Assembly: GCF_022829445.1 (NCBI RefSeq)
Contig: NZ_JAKSXY010000046.1
Location: forward strand, 1 to 64,000
Reading direction: 5' to 3'
Source of the DNA: Methylobacterium sp. J-068
GTDB lineage: Bacteria; Pseudomonadota; Alphaproteobacteria; Rhizobiales; Beijerinckiaceae
DNA: 64,000 nt
Shown: one piece after another, positions 1 to 10,507 of the stretch
Layout of the letters: every line of letters begins with the position of its first letter
Numbering within the stretch: position 1 is the first letter of the stretch
The notes under the pieces: generated by a model
Told to the model about the DNA's origin: nothing
What the model saw: only the letters and a program-made list of their open reading frames with translations
Database searches by the model: none
Made by a program: the position numbers and the translations under genes

Positions 1-219
1 TTCAAGTCCTCGGCCGTGACGCTGAAGGTCGAAGGCCTGTACGTGAACCTCGACCGCGACAACGCCAACAACGGCGTGTTCGCGTACTCGAACTCCACCG
101 GCCAGACCTACCGCATCAACACCAACTACGCGACCGCCACCTCGGGCTACACCAACCGCCGCTCCGACGAGTTCGTCGTCGTCCGCGCCGGCGTGAACTA
201 CAAGTTCGGCTCGTACTAA
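1..219 (+). CDS. Outer-membrane beta-barrel (porin-like) protein, C-terminal end
   Basis: The reading frame is open from the first base, so this is the last 72 residues of a longer gene that begins before the window. The visible part alternates polar and hydrophobic residues as in outer-membrane beta strands. It closes with VRAGVNYKFGSY, the amphipathic final strand with a terminal aromatic residue that the BAM machinery recognises. The asparagine- and tyrosine-rich loop (NSTGQTYRINTNYATAT) suits a surface loop. In alphaproteobacteria this ending is typical of porins and of the Omp25/opacity-like family; the fragment cannot separate the two. A strong hairpin terminator lies about 100 bases downstream. 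Confidence 0.7.
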   Translation, partial: FKSSAVTLKVEGLYVNLDRDNANNGVFAYSNSTGQTYRINTNYATATSGYTNRRSDEFVVVRAGVNYKFGSY

Positions 220-275
220 GCCGAACCCGGACCGTCTCGCGGGGCCGTCACGGCCGCGCGGGACGTCAGGCGAAG

Positions 276-314
276 CCCAAATCCGCCATCCCGAAGGGAT
301 CAGACGGATTTGGG
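276..314. repeat. Inverted repeat, REP-like hairpin
   Basis: CCCAAATCCG (276-285) is perfectly complementary to CGGATTTGGG (305-314). A smaller nested hairpin, ATCCC/GGGAT, lies inside the loop. It sits just upstream of the rho-independent terminator in the gap after the porin gene. It resembles an intergenic palindromic repeat unit, but whether it recurs in the genome cannot be seen here. Confidence 0.5.
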
Positions 315-321
315 ATGACAG

Positions 322-356
322 AAAAAAAGCCCGGCCGCTTCGCGGCCGGGCTTTTT
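322..356. terminator. Bidirectional rho-independent terminator
   Basis: A perfect 10-bp GC stem (GCCCGGCCGC at 329-338 with GCGGCCGGGC at 342-351) has a three-base TTC loop. It is flanked by seven A's on the left and five T's on the right. It can therefore end transcription from the porin gene (plus strand) and from parE (minus strand). Confidence 0.9.
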
Positions 357-396
357 CCGTATGGGTCCTGCGTCGTGGCGGTCCCACAGTTACGAA

Positions 397-430
397 CCCG
401 ATGCGTTCAGCATCCCCTGAACGCATCGGG
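397..430. repeat. Perfect 13-bp inverted repeat downstream of parE
   Basis: CCCGATGCGTTCA (397-409) and TGAACGCATCGGG (418-430) are perfectly complementary around an 8-base loop. It lies ten bases beyond the parE stop codon. There is no run of T's after it on either strand, so it may be an mRNA 3'-end stabiliser or a protein site rather than a terminator; the true terminator is at 322-356. Confidence 0.5.
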
Positions 431-440
431 TCGACTCGGT

Positions 441-2576
<2,136 letters not shown>

Positions 2577-2736
2577 CCTCTGACCATACCGGAACAAACC
2601 GGAAACAGAAAGGGGTTCCCGCAGCCTGGAGCAGGGGAACGCACCCCCCGCCGCGCAGGGCGAACCACCCCATGACATGGTATGGGGGTGGTTAAGAAGG
2701 CCTGACGATGACGCGATGCGTTTTCACCGCGCCGCC

Positions 2737-4734
2737 TCAGGTGCCGACGCGGCCGCCCCCGTGCCGGGTGATCGCCACGAGGGCCGGGCGCGGCGGCATG
2801 CCCGCGTCGAAATCGGGCCAGCGGGTGGCGGGCGCCTCGAAGGTGGCGGGCACCGCCTTCGGATCCTCCTCGTCGGCCTCGCCGGGATGCTGCACGGCGA
2901 CGAAGAAGGTGGTGTCGTCGGGCGTGAAGTAGGGGCCGCACATCTCGGCTCCGAGGGGCACGCGGAAGAAGTGCTTGCCCGTGCCCCGCCCGGGCCCCTC
3001 CGTCTCCATCGCCCAGATGCCGTCGTTGCGGCCCGTGCGCGAGGGCGCGTTGCCGTCCGTGGCGACCCAGAGCCGGCCGAGGCCGTCGACCGCGCAATTG
3101 TCGGGCATGCCGAACCAGCCGTCCTTCGTGGTAGCCGACGAGAAGGTGGCGCCGACGGCCGCGATGCCCGGATCGCCGCAGCGGACCAGGATCTCCCAGG
3201 TGAAGCCCGTGGCGGCATGGTCGCCCTCGTCGGGGGTCAGTTCGACGATGTGGCCGAAGCGGTTGTCGGCGCGCGGGTTCGCGGCATCGACCTTATCCCC
3301 CGTGCGCTTCCCGTTGTTGGTGAGCATCACGTAGACCTTGCCGGTCTTCGGGTTGGCCTCGACGTCCTCGGGCCGGTCCATCTTGGTGGCGCCGAGCCGG
3401 TCGGCGGCGAGCCGCGCGCCGATGACCACGTCCGCTTTGGTCCGGAAGCCGTTCTCCGGCGTCAGCGGCCCCTGTCCGAACACCAGCGGCATCCAGGTCC
3501 CGCGCCCGTCCGCGTCGAAGCGGGCGACGTGCAGCGTGCCGGAATCGAGGAGGTCGCGGTCGCCGCTGTCGGCGCGGCCCGTGGTGACGAACTTGTAGAC
3601 GTAATCGAAGCGCTCGTCGTCGCCCTGGTAGATCACGTAGCGGCCGTCCCGCGCGACGATGCCGGCCGCGCCCTCGTGCTTGAAGCGGCCGAGCGCCGTG
3701 CGCTTCTTCGGGACGGAGGTCGGGTCGAACGGGTCGATCTCCACCACCCAGCCGAAGCGGTTGGGCTCGTTGGGCTCCTTGGAGACGTCGAAGCGCTCGT
3801 GGAAGCGGCCCCAGGCATAGGCGTTGGCCGGCAGGTTGAAGCGCTTGTGGTTGGCGGCCTCGGGCGAGTCCTTCGCCAGGGAGCCCGAGAAGTAGTAGTT
3901 GATGTTCTCCTCGCAGGTCAGCCACGTGCCCCACGGCGTGGTGCCGCCGGCGCAGTTGTTGATCATGCCGAGCACGGCGCGCCCCGTGGGGTCGGCGGCC
4001 GTCCTCACCCGGTCCGTGCCGGCGGCCGGGCCCGTCAGCACCATCGGTGTCCCGGCCGTGATGCGGCGGGCGTACTTCGAATCCGGCACCACGGCCCACT
4101 TGCCGTCCGTGCGGCGGATCTCGATCACCGAGCCGCCATGGGCCGCCATCTCGATCTCGACGAGGTCGCGGGTCATGCCCTGGAAGGCGACCGACTTGAT
4201 GTCCTGGCGCCCGAGGCCGGGGAACATCAGTTCCTCGTTGGTGTATTCGTGGTTGACCACGAGCAAGCCGTGCGCCGCCGGATCGGTCGCGCCCGGTATC
4301 GGAAAGTAGCCCACGAAGTCGTTGTTGTAGCCGAATTGCTGGCCCTGCGCCGCGGCCGACTGATTGTGCGGATCGAAGGCCGGCGCGCCGGGCAGCACGG
4401 GATCGCCCCAGCGGATCAGGATCTCGGCATCGTGCCCGGCGGCGACGCGATGATGCGCGTCCGAACCCGCCTCGACTTCCGCGAAGGGGAAGCGCGTGGC
4501 GGCCCCGGATCCCTCGGCGCCAGAGGCGTCGTTCCTCGATGAGGCCCCGGCCGCCAGGGCGCGCGGCGTCACCACGGCGGCGATCGCACCGACGCCGAGC
4601 AGGCCGCGCAGGAGGTCGCGCCGGTCGAAGCGCGCCGCCACCACGTCGCCGAAGGTCGGGTTGGCACTGGCGTTCGAGCCGGCATCCTCGGCGTCTTCCG
4701 CCGCCTGGGAGCGGGTTCGCGTCGGCTCGTTCAT
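2737..4734 (-). CDS. phoX: PhoX-family alkaline phosphatase, Tat-exported (DUF839)
   Basis: A 665-residue secreted phosphatase of the PhoX family, Ca/Fe-dependent enzymes that release phosphate from organic esters in the periplasm. The N-terminus has a twin-arginine signal (RRDLLRGLLGVGAIAAV, near residue 38) preceded by a long polar leader. Family features are the beta-propeller segments with acidic metal ligands, for example VVNHEYTNEE, LTCEENINYYF, RFKHEGA and AEMCGPYFTPDDTTFFVAVQHPGE. A Pho-box-like direct repeat lies about 57 bases upstream of the start (4791-4808), which suggests PhoB control. Other phosphate genes, phoD and a Pit transporter, lie about 50 kb away in the same window. 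Confidence 0.88.
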   Translation of the reverse strand: MNEPTRTRSQAAEDAEDAGSNASANPTFGDVVAARFDRRDLLRGLLGVGAIAAVVTPRALAAGASSRNDASGAEGSGAATRFPFAEVEAGSDAHHRVAAGHDAEILIRWGDPVLPGAPAFDPHNQSAAAQGQQFGYNNDFVGYFPIPGATDPAAHGLLVVNHEYTNEELMFPGLGRQDIKSVAFQGMTRDLVEIEMAAHGGSVIEIRRTDGKWAVVPDSKYARRITAGTPMVLTGPAAGTDRVRTAADPTGRAVLGMINNCAGGTTPWGTWLTCEENINYYFSGSLAKDSPEAANHKRFNLPANAYAWGRFHERFDVSKEPNEPNRFGWVVEIDPFDPTSVPKKRTALGRFKHEGAAGIVARDGRYVIYQGDDERFDYVYKFVTTGRADSGDRDLLDSGTLHVARFDADGRGTWMPLVFGQGPLTPENGFRTKADVVIGARLAADRLGATKMDRPEDVEANPKTGKVYVMLTNNGKRTGDKVDAANPRADNRFGHIVELTPDEGDHAATGFTWEILVRCGDPGIAAVGATFSSATTKDGWFGMPDNCAVDGLGRLWVATDGNAPSRTGRNDGIWAMETEGPGRGTGKHFFRVPLGAEMCGPYFTPDDTTFFVAVQHPGEADEEDPKAVPATFEAPATRWPDFDAGMPPRPALVAITRHGGGRVGT

Positions 4735-4790
4735 GACTCAAGGTCCGGCTGTCGTGAGGGGCTGGAAACCCGTCTCGCTAGCGGCCGCGC

Positions 4791-4808
4791 ATGGCACCGG
4801 TGTGACAG
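4791..4808 (-). promoter_or_regulatory. Pho-box-like direct repeat upstream of phoX
   Basis: Read on the minus strand the site is CTGTCAC-ACCG-GTGCCAT. These are two 7-base half sites 11 bases apart that match the PhoB consensus CTGTCAT-N4-CTGTCAT at 6/7 and 5/7 positions. It is correctly oriented and about 57 bases before the phoX start codon. Confidence 0.5.
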
Positions 4809-4977
4809 GTCCGTCCCGGCCGGTCCCGGGCCGCGCCGGGAGGATGCCCCCCTCGCCGATGTCGGCGGTGCGGGTGCGCCCCCCCGCCTTCGAGCGGCAC
4901 CATGAGATCCGCCGGGCAGCGGTCGGCCCGGCGGCGGTCGCCGATCTCGTTCTGGCGGATGCCCGGCGGGGCCCGCC

Positions 4978-7785
4978 TCACGCCTTCTTGCGCGCGGCGG
5001 TGCCGGATTTGGCGGCGGCCGGCTCTTCAGCCGAGGCCGTGGCCTTCTTCGCGGGCGCCTTCCTGACGGCGGGTTTGGACGCCGGCGCCTCACCGTCCGG
5101 CGCCTCGGCCGCCGAAGCCTTCTTGGCAGGTGGCTTCTTGGCAGGCGGCTTCTTGGCAGGCGCTTTCTTGGCAGGCGCCGTCTTGGCCGCTCCCGTCTTG
5201 GCCGCCCCCGCCTTGCGCGCCGGAGCCTTCTTCTTGGAGCCGCCCGCGGCTTCCCGCGCCGCGATCAGTTCGAGCGCCTGGGGCAGGTCGACCGCCTCGG
5301 CCGCCATGGTTTTCGGCAGCGTCGCGTTGGTGGTGCCGTCGGTGACGTAGGGGCCGTACTTGCCCGACTTCACCACGATGGGCTTGCCCGTTTCCGGGTG
5401 CTCGCCGAGGGCGCGACCCGGATCGGCCGCCGGCCCGCGTCGGCCGCCGCCCTGCTCCTTGGCCACGATGAGGTCGATGGCCCGGTTGGCGCCGATCTCC
5501 AGCACGTCGTCGTCGCGGCCGAGATTCGCGTACATCTTGCCGTGCTGCACGTAGGGTCCGAAGCGGCCGAGATTGGCCAGGATCGGCTCGCCGGTCTCGG
5601 GGTGCTTGGCCACCTCGCGCGGCAGCGCGAGCAGCTTCAGCGCCATCTCCAGGTCGACGGAGGACGGGCTGGTGCCCTTCGGGATCGAGGAGCGCTTGGG
5701 CTTGGCCGCGTCCTTCTCGGCGGATGCCTCGCCCAGCTGGACGAAGGGGCCGAAGCGACCGTCGCGGACCGTCACCGGCAGCCCGCTGGCCGGGTCGTTG
5801 CCGAGCACACGCGTGCCGGGCTGGCCGCCATTCTCCGACGAGCCCTCGCCGTCGCCCTCGACGCCGGAGGCGGCGAGCTGGCGGGTGTACTTGCACTCGG
5901 GATAGTTCGAGCAGCCCACGAAGGCACCGAACTTGCCGAGCTTCAGCGAGAGCTGGCCCGAGCCACAGGTCGGGCAGGTGCGCGGGTTCGAGCCGTCCGC
6001 CTTCTCGGGGAAGATGTGGGCCCCGAGCAGGTCGTTGAGAGCGTCGAGCACCTCGGTGACGCGCAGTTCCTTGGTGCCGGAGATCGCGGCGGAGAAGTCG
6101 CGCCAGAAATCGCGCAGGACCTCGCGCCAGTCGATCTCGGCGTTCGAGACCCGGTCGAGCTGCGTCTCGAGGTCGGCGGTGAAGTCGTACTCGACGTAGC
6201 GCTTGAAGAAGCTCTCGAGGAAGCCCGTGACGAGGCGGCCCTTGTCCTCGGCCACCAGCCGCTTCTTGTCGATCCGCACGTATTCACGGTCGCGCAGGGT
6301 CTGGAGCACGGCGGCGTAGGTGGAGGGCCGGCCGATGCCGAGCTCCTCCATGCGCTTGACGAGGCTGGCCTCGGAGTAGCGCGGCGGCGGCTCGGTGAAG
6401 TGCTGCGTCGAGGCGATGCGCTCGCGCTTCAACGGATCGCCGGCCGTCATCGGCGGCAGGCGGCGGCCGTCCTCGTCCTCCTCGTCGTCCTTGCCCTCCT
6501 GGTACAGGGTGAGGAAGCCGTCGAACTTCACCACCTGGCCGGTGGCGCGCAGCTCCAGCCTGCGCGGGCCGACCTGGGCGACCACGTCGACCGTCGTGCG
6601 CTCCAGCTCGGCCGATTCCATCTGGCTCGCCACCGTGCGGGTCCAGATCAGCTCGTAGAGCCGGGCCTGTTCGGCATCGACGGTGCGGGCCACCGTCTTC
6701 GGCAGGCGGCTCATGTCGGTGGGCCGCACGGCCTCGTGCGCCTCCTGGGCGTTCTTGGCCTTGACGCTGTACTTGCGCGGCGCACCCGGCAGATAGCGCT
6801 CGCCGTATTCCCGGGCGACGACCCGGCGCACGTCCTGGATGGCCTCGGGCGCCATGTCGACGCCGTCGGTCCGCATGTAGGTGATGAGACCCACCGTCTC
6901 GCCGTCGATCTCGACGCCCTCGTAGAGCTTCTGCGCCGCCCGCATGGTCTGGGCCGGCGCCATCCCGAGCTTTCGCGAGGCTTCCTGCTGCAGGGTCGAG
7001 GTCGTGAAGGGCGGGGCGGGGTGGCGCTTGGCGGGCTTGGCCTCGACGCTGCCCACCTGGAAGGTGGCCAGTTCGAGGTCGCGCCTGAACGCCGCCGCCT
7101 CGTCGCCGGTGCCCACGTCCAAGCGCTGGATGCGCTTGCCGTCGGCGCCCGTCAGGCGGGCCTCGAAGCTGGCGCCGTTCTCCGTCACCAGGGTCGCCAC
7201 CAGCGACCAGTACTCGCGCGGCTTGAAGAGCTCGATCTCGCGCTCGCGCTCGCAGACGAGGCGCAAGGCCACGGATTGGACGCGGCCCGCCGAGCGGGCC
7301 CCGGGCAGCTTGCGCCACAGGACGGGCGAGAGGTTGAAGCCGACGAGGTAGTCGAGCGCGCGCCGGGCCAGGTAGGCGTCGACCAGGGCCTGGTCGATCT
7401 GCCGGGGCTGGCGCATGGCGGTCTCGACCGCCGCCTTGGTGATGGCGTTGAAGGTGACGCGCTCCACCGGCATGCCCTTGAGGGCGCGCCGCGCCGTCAG
7501 CGCCTCGACCACGTGCCAGGAGATCGCCTCGCCCTCGCGATCCGGGTCGGTCGCGAGAATCAGTCCGTCGGCGCCCTTGAGCGCCTTGACGATGTCCGAG
7601 ACGCGCTTCGATCCCCGGTCGTCGAGTTCCCACAGCATGTGGAAGTCCGCCTCCGGATCGACGGAGCCGTCCTTGGCGGGAAGGTCGCGGATATGGCCGA
7701 ACGAGGCGAGCACCTCGTAGTCGCGACCGAGATACTTGTTGATCGTCTTGGCCTTGGCCGGCGACTCGACGACGACGACTTTCAT
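4978..7785 (-). CDS. topA: DNA topoisomerase I (TopA)
   Basis: Type IA topoisomerase that relaxes negative supercoils; 935 residues. The N-terminal TOPRIM (VVVESPAKAKTINKYLG, later TDPDREGEAISWHV) and the active-site tyrosine in GLITYMRTDG are clear. A CPTCGSGQLSLKLGKFGAF...CSNYPECKY zinc ribbon follows. Several Gly-Arg/Lys-Phe/Tyr-Gly-Pro repeat modules come next (GRFGPYVQHGK, SGKYGPYVTDG). The last ~90 residues are a lysine/alanine/proline tail (AKKAPAKKPPAKK type) that probably binds DNA non-specifically. Part of this tail is encoded by four tandem 15-base units (5120-5179). The start MKVVVVESPAKAK is the family's standard start. Confidence 0.96.
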   Translation of the reverse strand: MKVVVVESPAKAKTINKYLGRDYEVLASFGHIRDLPAKDGSVDPEADFHMLWELDDRGSKRVSDIVKALKGADGLILATDPDREGEAISWHVVEALTARRALKGMPVERVTFNAITKAAVETAMRQPRQIDQALVDAYLARRALDYLVGFNLSPVLWRKLPGARSAGRVQSVALRLVCEREREIELFKPREYWSLVATLVTENGASFEARLTGADGKRIQRLDVGTGDEAAAFRRDLELATFQVGSVEAKPAKRHPAPPFTTSTLQQEASRKLGMAPAQTMRAAQKLYEGVEIDGETVGLITYMRTDGVDMAPEAIQDVRRVVAREYGERYLPGAPRKYSVKAKNAQEAHEAVRPTDMSRLPKTVARTVDAEQARLYELIWTRTVASQMESAELERTTVDVVAQVGPRRLELRATGQVVKFDGFLTLYQEGKDDEEDEDGRRLPPMTAGDPLKRERIASTQHFTEPPPRYSEASLVKRMEELGIGRPSTYAAVLQTLRDREYVRIDKKRLVAEDKGRLVTGFLESFFKRYVEYDFTADLETQLDRVSNAEIDWREVLRDFWRDFSAAISGTKELRVTEVLDALNDLLGAHIFPEKADGSNPRTCPTCGSGQLSLKLGKFGAFVGCSNYPECKYTRQLAASGVEGDGEGSSENGGQPGTRVLGNDPASGLPVTVRDGRFGPFVQLGEASAEKDAAKPKRSSIPKGTSPSSVDLEMALKLLALPREVAKHPETGEPILANLGRFGPYVQHGKMYANLGRDDDVLEIGANRAIDLIVAKEQGGGRRGPAADPGRALGEHPETGKPIVVKSGKYGPYVTDGTTNATLPKTMAAEAVDLPQALELIAAREAAGGSKKKAPARKAGAAKTGAAKTAPAKKAPAKKPPAKKPPAKKASAAEAPDGEAPASKPAVRKAPAKKATASAEEPAAAKSGTAARKKA
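5120..5179 (-). repeat. Four tandem 15-bp units in the topA tail
   Basis: Four consecutive copies of TTCTTGGCAGGYGSY (plus-strand reading) start at 5120, 5135, 5150 and 5165. They encode the K-P/A-P-A-K repeat of the basic TopA tail. The in-frame unit length means copy number could vary between strains without breaking the gene. Confidence 0.75.
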
Positions 7786-7858
7786 GTGCGAATTCTAGCC
7801 TCTCGTCAGAGCCTGACCCGCAGCAACGATCGGTGGAAGATTGTGCGGGAGGCGCCGC

Positions 7859-7942
7859 GGCCCCTGTCAGGGAGGGCCGGCGCGGGGGAGAAGTGGGTCA
7901 AGCCCAGGGGGATGTCAAATGACCTCCCCCCGGACAGGGGCC
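7859..7942. repeat. Long-range inverted repeat between topA and the AI-2E-type gene
   Basis: GGCCCCTGTC (7859-7868) is perfectly complementary to GACAGGGGCC (7933-7942). The pairing continues imperfectly inward (AGGGAGG with CCTCCCC) and includes an inner GGTCA/TGACC pair. The right arm abuts the stop codon of the upstream minus-strand gene. No T run follows, so it may be a terminator-like 3' structure, an mRNA stabiliser, or an element affecting topA expression. Confidence 0.45.
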
Positions 7943-9850
7943 TTACACCCGCCTGGCGAAGCTCAGGGCCGCGTCGAGGGCACCGTTCAGGGAGGTCACC
8001 AGCACGTCGGCCGAGAGGGTCCGGCGCAGGCGGTCGATCGAGGCGGGATCGCGCTCGCGCCAGAACCCGACCAGGACCTTGACGCCCGGGATCATCCGGC
8101 GCGCCTGGCGCACGTTGAGCCGGATCTGCGACAGGCTGACGGGTTCGAGATAGGAGAAGCAGACCAGCGCGATGCCGGAGAGGTCCGCCGGTCGCTCGCC
8201 CCGGCGCAGGTCCGCCATGGACACGACCTCGGCCGAGAGGCCGTGCCGGCCGAGGATCTGCCCGAGCATCGCCGTCGCCGCCTCGTCGAACGGGCCGCGG
8301 CTGGAGACGCAGAGCACCGGCCGGGTCGCCTGCCAGCGCGGCGGGAGATCGCCCGGACGCATCACCACGGCGGCGATCTGCCGGTCCGGGCCGATGGCCG
8401 CGAAAGCGGCGGACGTCTCGGAATTGCCCGACGACGCGGTTCCGGAGCCGACCTTGCGACCCACGGGCACGGTCCCGAGGCGCGCCACCACCGTCCGCAA
8501 GGCCGTGCCGACCTCGTCCTGGCGCGCGCGATCGAGGGTGCCGCGCGACAGGTCTTCCTGCGCCATCAGGAGGCCCGCCAGCACGACCTCGTCGTAATAG
8601 GTCACCAGCGCGCGGGCCTTGAGGAACATCCGGCCCTGGTCGATGGCCTCGGCCGGATCACCCGCCAGCATGCGCTGGTAGAAGATCTCGGGCGGCGACA
8701 GCGCCGGTCGGTCGCCGAGGATCACGTCGAGGAACCACAGCCTCTCGATGTGCCGCCCCAGCACCACGAGGCAGACGGTGATGGGGGTCGCGAGGACGAG
8801 GCCGATCGGTCCCCACAGAAAGGCCCAGAGGGTGGCCGCCAGGATCACCGCGATGGGGGAGAGGCCGGTGGAATGGCCGTAGAGCAGCGGCTCGACGACG
8901 TGGCCGGCGATGGGCTCGACCACGAGGAACAGGGCGGCGGTGGCGATCATCATGCTCCAGCCCGGATCGACGGCCGCCGCCACGACGAGGGGCAGCAGGG
9001 CGCTGATCGCCGCGCCGATATAGGGCACGAAGCGCATGATCGCGGCGAGCACGCCGAACAGGATCGGATTCGGCACGCCGATCCACCAGAGCCCGAAGCC
9101 GATGACGAGGCCGAAGGCGATGTTGAGCACGAGCTGGGCGAGGAAGAACCGGCTGAGGCGCGCCACCGCGTCGTCGATGGCCGCCGTGGTCCGGCGCAGG
9201 TCGCCCGAGCCCGCGAGCCGGATCGCGCGGTTCCGCAGGTCCTCCCGCTGCAGCAGGATGAAGATCGTGAAGATGAGGATCAGGCCGGTGGTGGCCAGCG
9301 GGTGCAGGATCGGGGCGGCGAAGGTGCCGAGGGTGCCGAGCAGGCCCGCCTTCTCGGCCGCGATCTGAACGTGGAGGGGGTGACCGAGGGTGCCGGCGCT
9401 GCCTTCCGGCGCCCGCGACGTCAGGTCCGGCTGCAGTTCGGTTCCGAGATCCTGCACCATGTCGATCATGCGGGAGAGCGTGCCGCTGCCGGCGGTCGCT
9501 TCCTTCAGGGAGGCGATCTTCTCGCGCATCGTGACCTGGTAGCGCGGCAGGTCGGAGGCGAGCTGCGCCGCCTCGTTGGCGATCAGGAGGGCGACGCCGA
9601 GGAGCGCCCCGAAGGCGGTGAGCACCACGACCAGGACCGCGAGGGCGCGCGGCACCCGGATGCGCCGCAGGAGCCGCACGCCCGGCACGAGCACGAAGCT
9701 CAGCAGGATCGCCAGGGTCACGGGAACGAAGATGTCGCGCCCGAGATACAGGGCCGCCGCGATGGTGATGACGAGAAGGCAGGAGGCCAGGGTCGTGAAG
9801 ACCGGCATCGCCTGCCGCAGGAGGCGGGCGGTGATGGGATCGTCGCTCAT
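7943..9850 (-). CDS. AI-2E/PerM-family transporter with long C-terminal extension
   Basis: Membrane protein of 635 residues. The first ~350 residues match the AI-2E/PerM family (TqsA-, YdiK- and PerM-like exporters). It starts with paired hydrophobic helices (FTTLASCLLVITIAAALYL, FVPVTLAILLSFVLVPG), has a central amphipathic region, then a block of helices including PNPILFGVLAAIMRFVPYIGA and a GPIGLVLATPITVCLVVLGRH segment typical of the family. The remaining ~270 residues are soluble. From about residue 511 (PVLCVSSRGPFDE) they look like an alpha/beta nucleotide- or cofactor-type fold with alternating hydrophobic strands. Most family members end near 350-400 residues, so this is a two-domain version. 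The transported substrate is unknown. Confidence 0.8.
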   Translation of the reverse strand: MSDDPITARLLRQAMPVFTTLASCLLVITIAAALYLGRDIFVPVTLAILLSFVLVPGVRLLRRIRVPRALAVLVVVLTAFGALLGVALLIANEAAQLASDLPRYQVTMREKIASLKEATAGSGTLSRMIDMVQDLGTELQPDLTSRAPEGSAGTLGHPLHVQIAAEKAGLLGTLGTFAAPILHPLATTGLILIFTIFILLQREDLRNRAIRLAGSGDLRRTTAAIDDAVARLSRFFLAQLVLNIAFGLVIGFGLWWIGVPNPILFGVLAAIMRFVPYIGAAISALLPLVVAAAVDPGWSMMIATAALFLVVEPIAGHVVEPLLYGHSTGLSPIAVILAATLWAFLWGPIGLVLATPITVCLVVLGRHIERLWFLDVILGDRPALSPPEIFYQRMLAGDPAEAIDQGRMFLKARALVTYYDEVVLAGLLMAQEDLSRGTLDRARQDEVGTALRTVVARLGTVPVGRKVGSGTASSGNSETSAAFAAIGPDRQIAAVVMRPGDLPPRWQATRPVLCVSSRGPFDEAATAMLGQILGRHGLSAEVVSMADLRRGERPADLSGIALVCFSYLEPVSLSQIRLNVRQARRMIPGVKVLVGFWRERDPASIDRLRRTLSADVLVTSLNGALDAALSFARRV

Positions 9851-9963
9851 GGGAATCTTGAGGTCTCGTCAGGGTGAGCGACGCGCGGGCCCGGCGACGC
9901 GCGCGTCGGGCGAGGCGTCGGGAGCGACGGGGTTCGGATCGGGCGCGGCGCGCCCCGCCGCGC

Positions 9964-10347
9964 TCAGGCGACGGCCGGCGCCTGCGGCCCGACGGCGGCG
10001 TTGATCTGGGTCAGCAGCTTGGAGAAGTCGACGGGCTTCGGGTGATAGTCGTTGCAGCCCGCCTGGATCGCCTTGTCGCGATCGCCCGACATCGCGTGCG
10101 CGGTGAGGGCGATGATCGGGATGCCCTGCGTGTCGCTCCCGGATTTCAGAACCCGCGCGGCCGACCAGCCGTCGAGGATCGGCAGGTTCATGTCGAGGAG
10201 GATGACGTCCGGTCGCCCGGTCCGCGCCTGCTGCACGCCGGACTCGCCGTCATGGGCGAGGATGACGTCGTAGCCGCGCCGCTTCAGCCGGCGGGACAGG
10301 AAGTCCCAGATCTCCTCGTGATCTTCCACCAGCAGGATCTTCGCCAT
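9964..10347 (-). CDS. Single-domain response regulator (DivK/CheY-like)
   Basis: A 127-residue stand-alone receiver domain. It has the acidic pocket (VEDHEE), the phospho-acceptor Asp52 in LLDMNLPILDGW, the switch Thr in ALTAHAM and the conserved Lys104 in HPKPVD. The MNLP-x-LDGW and TAHAMSGDRDKAIQAGCNDY pattern is typical of DivK-like and two-component hub receivers in alphaproteobacteria. The chosen ATG has AGGGGCG just upstream; the frame stays open further upstream but without receiver similarity. No kinase gene adjoins, so its partner is encoded elsewhere. Confidence 0.85.
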   Translation of the reverse strand: MAKILLVEDHEEIWDFLSRRLKRRGYDVILAHDGESGVQQARTGRPDVILLDMNLPILDGWSAARVLKSGSDTQGIPIIALTAHAMSGDRDKAIQAGCNDYHPKPVDFSKLLTQINAAVGPQAPAVA

Positions 10348-10507
10348 CGCCCCTGAACCTCTCGATCGTCGCCAGTCCCGGTCAGCCCGACCAAGCCCTG
10401 GCCCCCGAGCAAGACACGTGCGCGGGGCGTGCTGAGAACGCACGACGAAGCGGAACGGTCCATGGCATTCCACGCGATCCGGCGCCACGGTCGCAGCGCT
10501 GTGGCAC

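Noticed and set aside
5120..5179. CRISPR-like direct repeats
   Set aside because: The repeats are in-frame coding units inside topA without spacers; no CRISPR array or cas gene is present in the window.
5398..8082. An 894-codon plus-strand open frame opposite topA
   Set aside because: It is antisense to a clearly recognisable topoisomerase gene, has no domain and its composition is the mirror of GC-rich codons. Similar long antisense frames opposite phoX, the Liv fusion, phoD and putA were dropped for the same reason.
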